Below, piece after piece: positions 63,385-64,000 of a stretch of 64,000 bases of DNA (the stretch's first letter is position 1; every line of letters starts with the position of its first letter). Origin of the DNA: Sporothrix humicola (lineage: Eukaryota; Ascomycota; Sordariomycetes; Ophiostomatales; Ophiostomataceae); assembly GCA_021396245.1 (NCBI GenBank), contig WNYE01000065.1, positions 1 to 64,000 on the forward strand, read 5' to 3'. The translations under genes were made by a program, and so were the position numbers. The notes beneath the pieces were generated by a model, which searched no databases, had not been told where the DNA came from, and was given only the letters and a program-made list of their open reading frames with translations.

Positions 63385-64000
63385 CGAATATCCCCTTGGC
63401 GGACATGGAAGGATTAAGATTGAAGACCAAAAACGAGACCAAGAAGGAGACCAACCTTAAAACGACGAACAGTTTACCCCAAGTGAACAGCGGACAATGG
63501 CAATGCCCGTGGATGTCCAGGAAGCCCATGGGTTGTCCCTAGGCTCCCTCGAGTTGCCAGCGTCAGCATGGTGCCAGAGCGGCCGATAGCCTATATCGAT
63601 AGCCAATGCACTGGAATCCGAGACTGCCAGCAAACTCCGGGAAGCAAAAGGCAGACATCATTTCCCATTCTCTACCTTTACGACATGGCAAGTCTGCCCG
63701 CATGGACTGTCCGCTCTCAAATGAGGAGATGCCGCAGGAATGCATGAGGAACCATTGCCCGCTTGTCGTTACTAGACCATCCGAGACAATAGCACTTGCT
63801 GGCTGCCATGCCACAACATGCTATCCGTGTTACCCACCTCACCCATTTTACCACACTGATAGTCTCGATAGTCTCGATAGTCTATTGAGAGATGAGGAGC
63901 AGATGAAGGTGGAGGGCCGAGTTGAAAGACCGGACAAGAATCGGACTGGAAACCGAGGAATACCCTCTGTGTCTGTCCCACGCGCCTCGAGAATCAACGG
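63385..64000. other. Right-end intergenic region
   Basis: 616 bp to the window edge. A short (GATAGTCTC)n repeat, about three copies, lies near 63861-63884. No gene is supported; a gene beyond the edge cannot be judged. Confidence 0.5.

Overview
The window looks like a nuclear contig from a filamentous ascomycete, most likely Sordariomycetes. The evidence is eukaryotic genes with short introns (about 49-94 nt, GTAAGT/GTATGT-type donors, CTAAC-type branch points), fungus-specific families (Zn2Cys6 and DUF3425 bZIP regulators, TRI12-like and DHA2 transporters, 2EXR protein, RTC1, cactin, TIM50) and an AT-rich block at the left end with the CpA/TpG depletion expected of repeat-induced point mutation (RIP). 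I cannot name the species. Ophiostomatales would fit, but that is only a guess.

Layout. Positions 1-2290 are an AT-rich, RIP-like block with fossil tandem repeats and no gene. From 3.3 to 21.2 kb lies an accessory, metabolism-rich region. It holds a sugar-type MFS transporter, an L-arabinitol 4-dehydrogenase-like enzyme, a CAD-type NADP alcohol dehydrogenase, a Zn2Cys6 regulator, a flavin monooxygenase with an NTF2-like N-terminal domain, an SDR, and two divergent MFS exporters. Each exporter reading frame is intact except for one in-frame stop codon. From 22.6 to 38.8 kb follow a MUP1-type methionine permease with a GC-AG intron, a cupin, a secreted sulfatase, a DUF3425 bZIP-like regulator, a small secreted protein, an aldo-keto reductase, cactin, a Nudix hydrolase and a P450.

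From 39 to 46 kb are housekeeping genes: RTC1/WDR24-like (SEA complex), MsrA and a GHITM-like Bax-inhibitor-family mitochondrial protein. Then comes a 6.6-kb gene-empty interval (46.3-52.9 kb) ending in a TATA box and pyrimidine-rich leader in front of a secreted CAP/PR-1 protein. The right end carries a 2EXR/F-box-like protein, TIM50, a TED1/CDC1-like metallophosphoesterase, a small unknown protein whose first coding exon may be just the ATG, and a Tim17/22/23-family membrane protein.

How the genes may work together (inference). The 3.3-16.4 kb group could be a local polyol/pentose or aromatic-aldehyde utilisation cluster: uptake, two dehydrogenases, monooxygenase, SDR and a pathway regulator. 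The two damaged exporters beside it suggest a cluster that has lost its export step, or sequence errors. Exon boundaries were assigned by eye from splice motifs, frame and family similarity recalled from general knowledge; nothing was searched.
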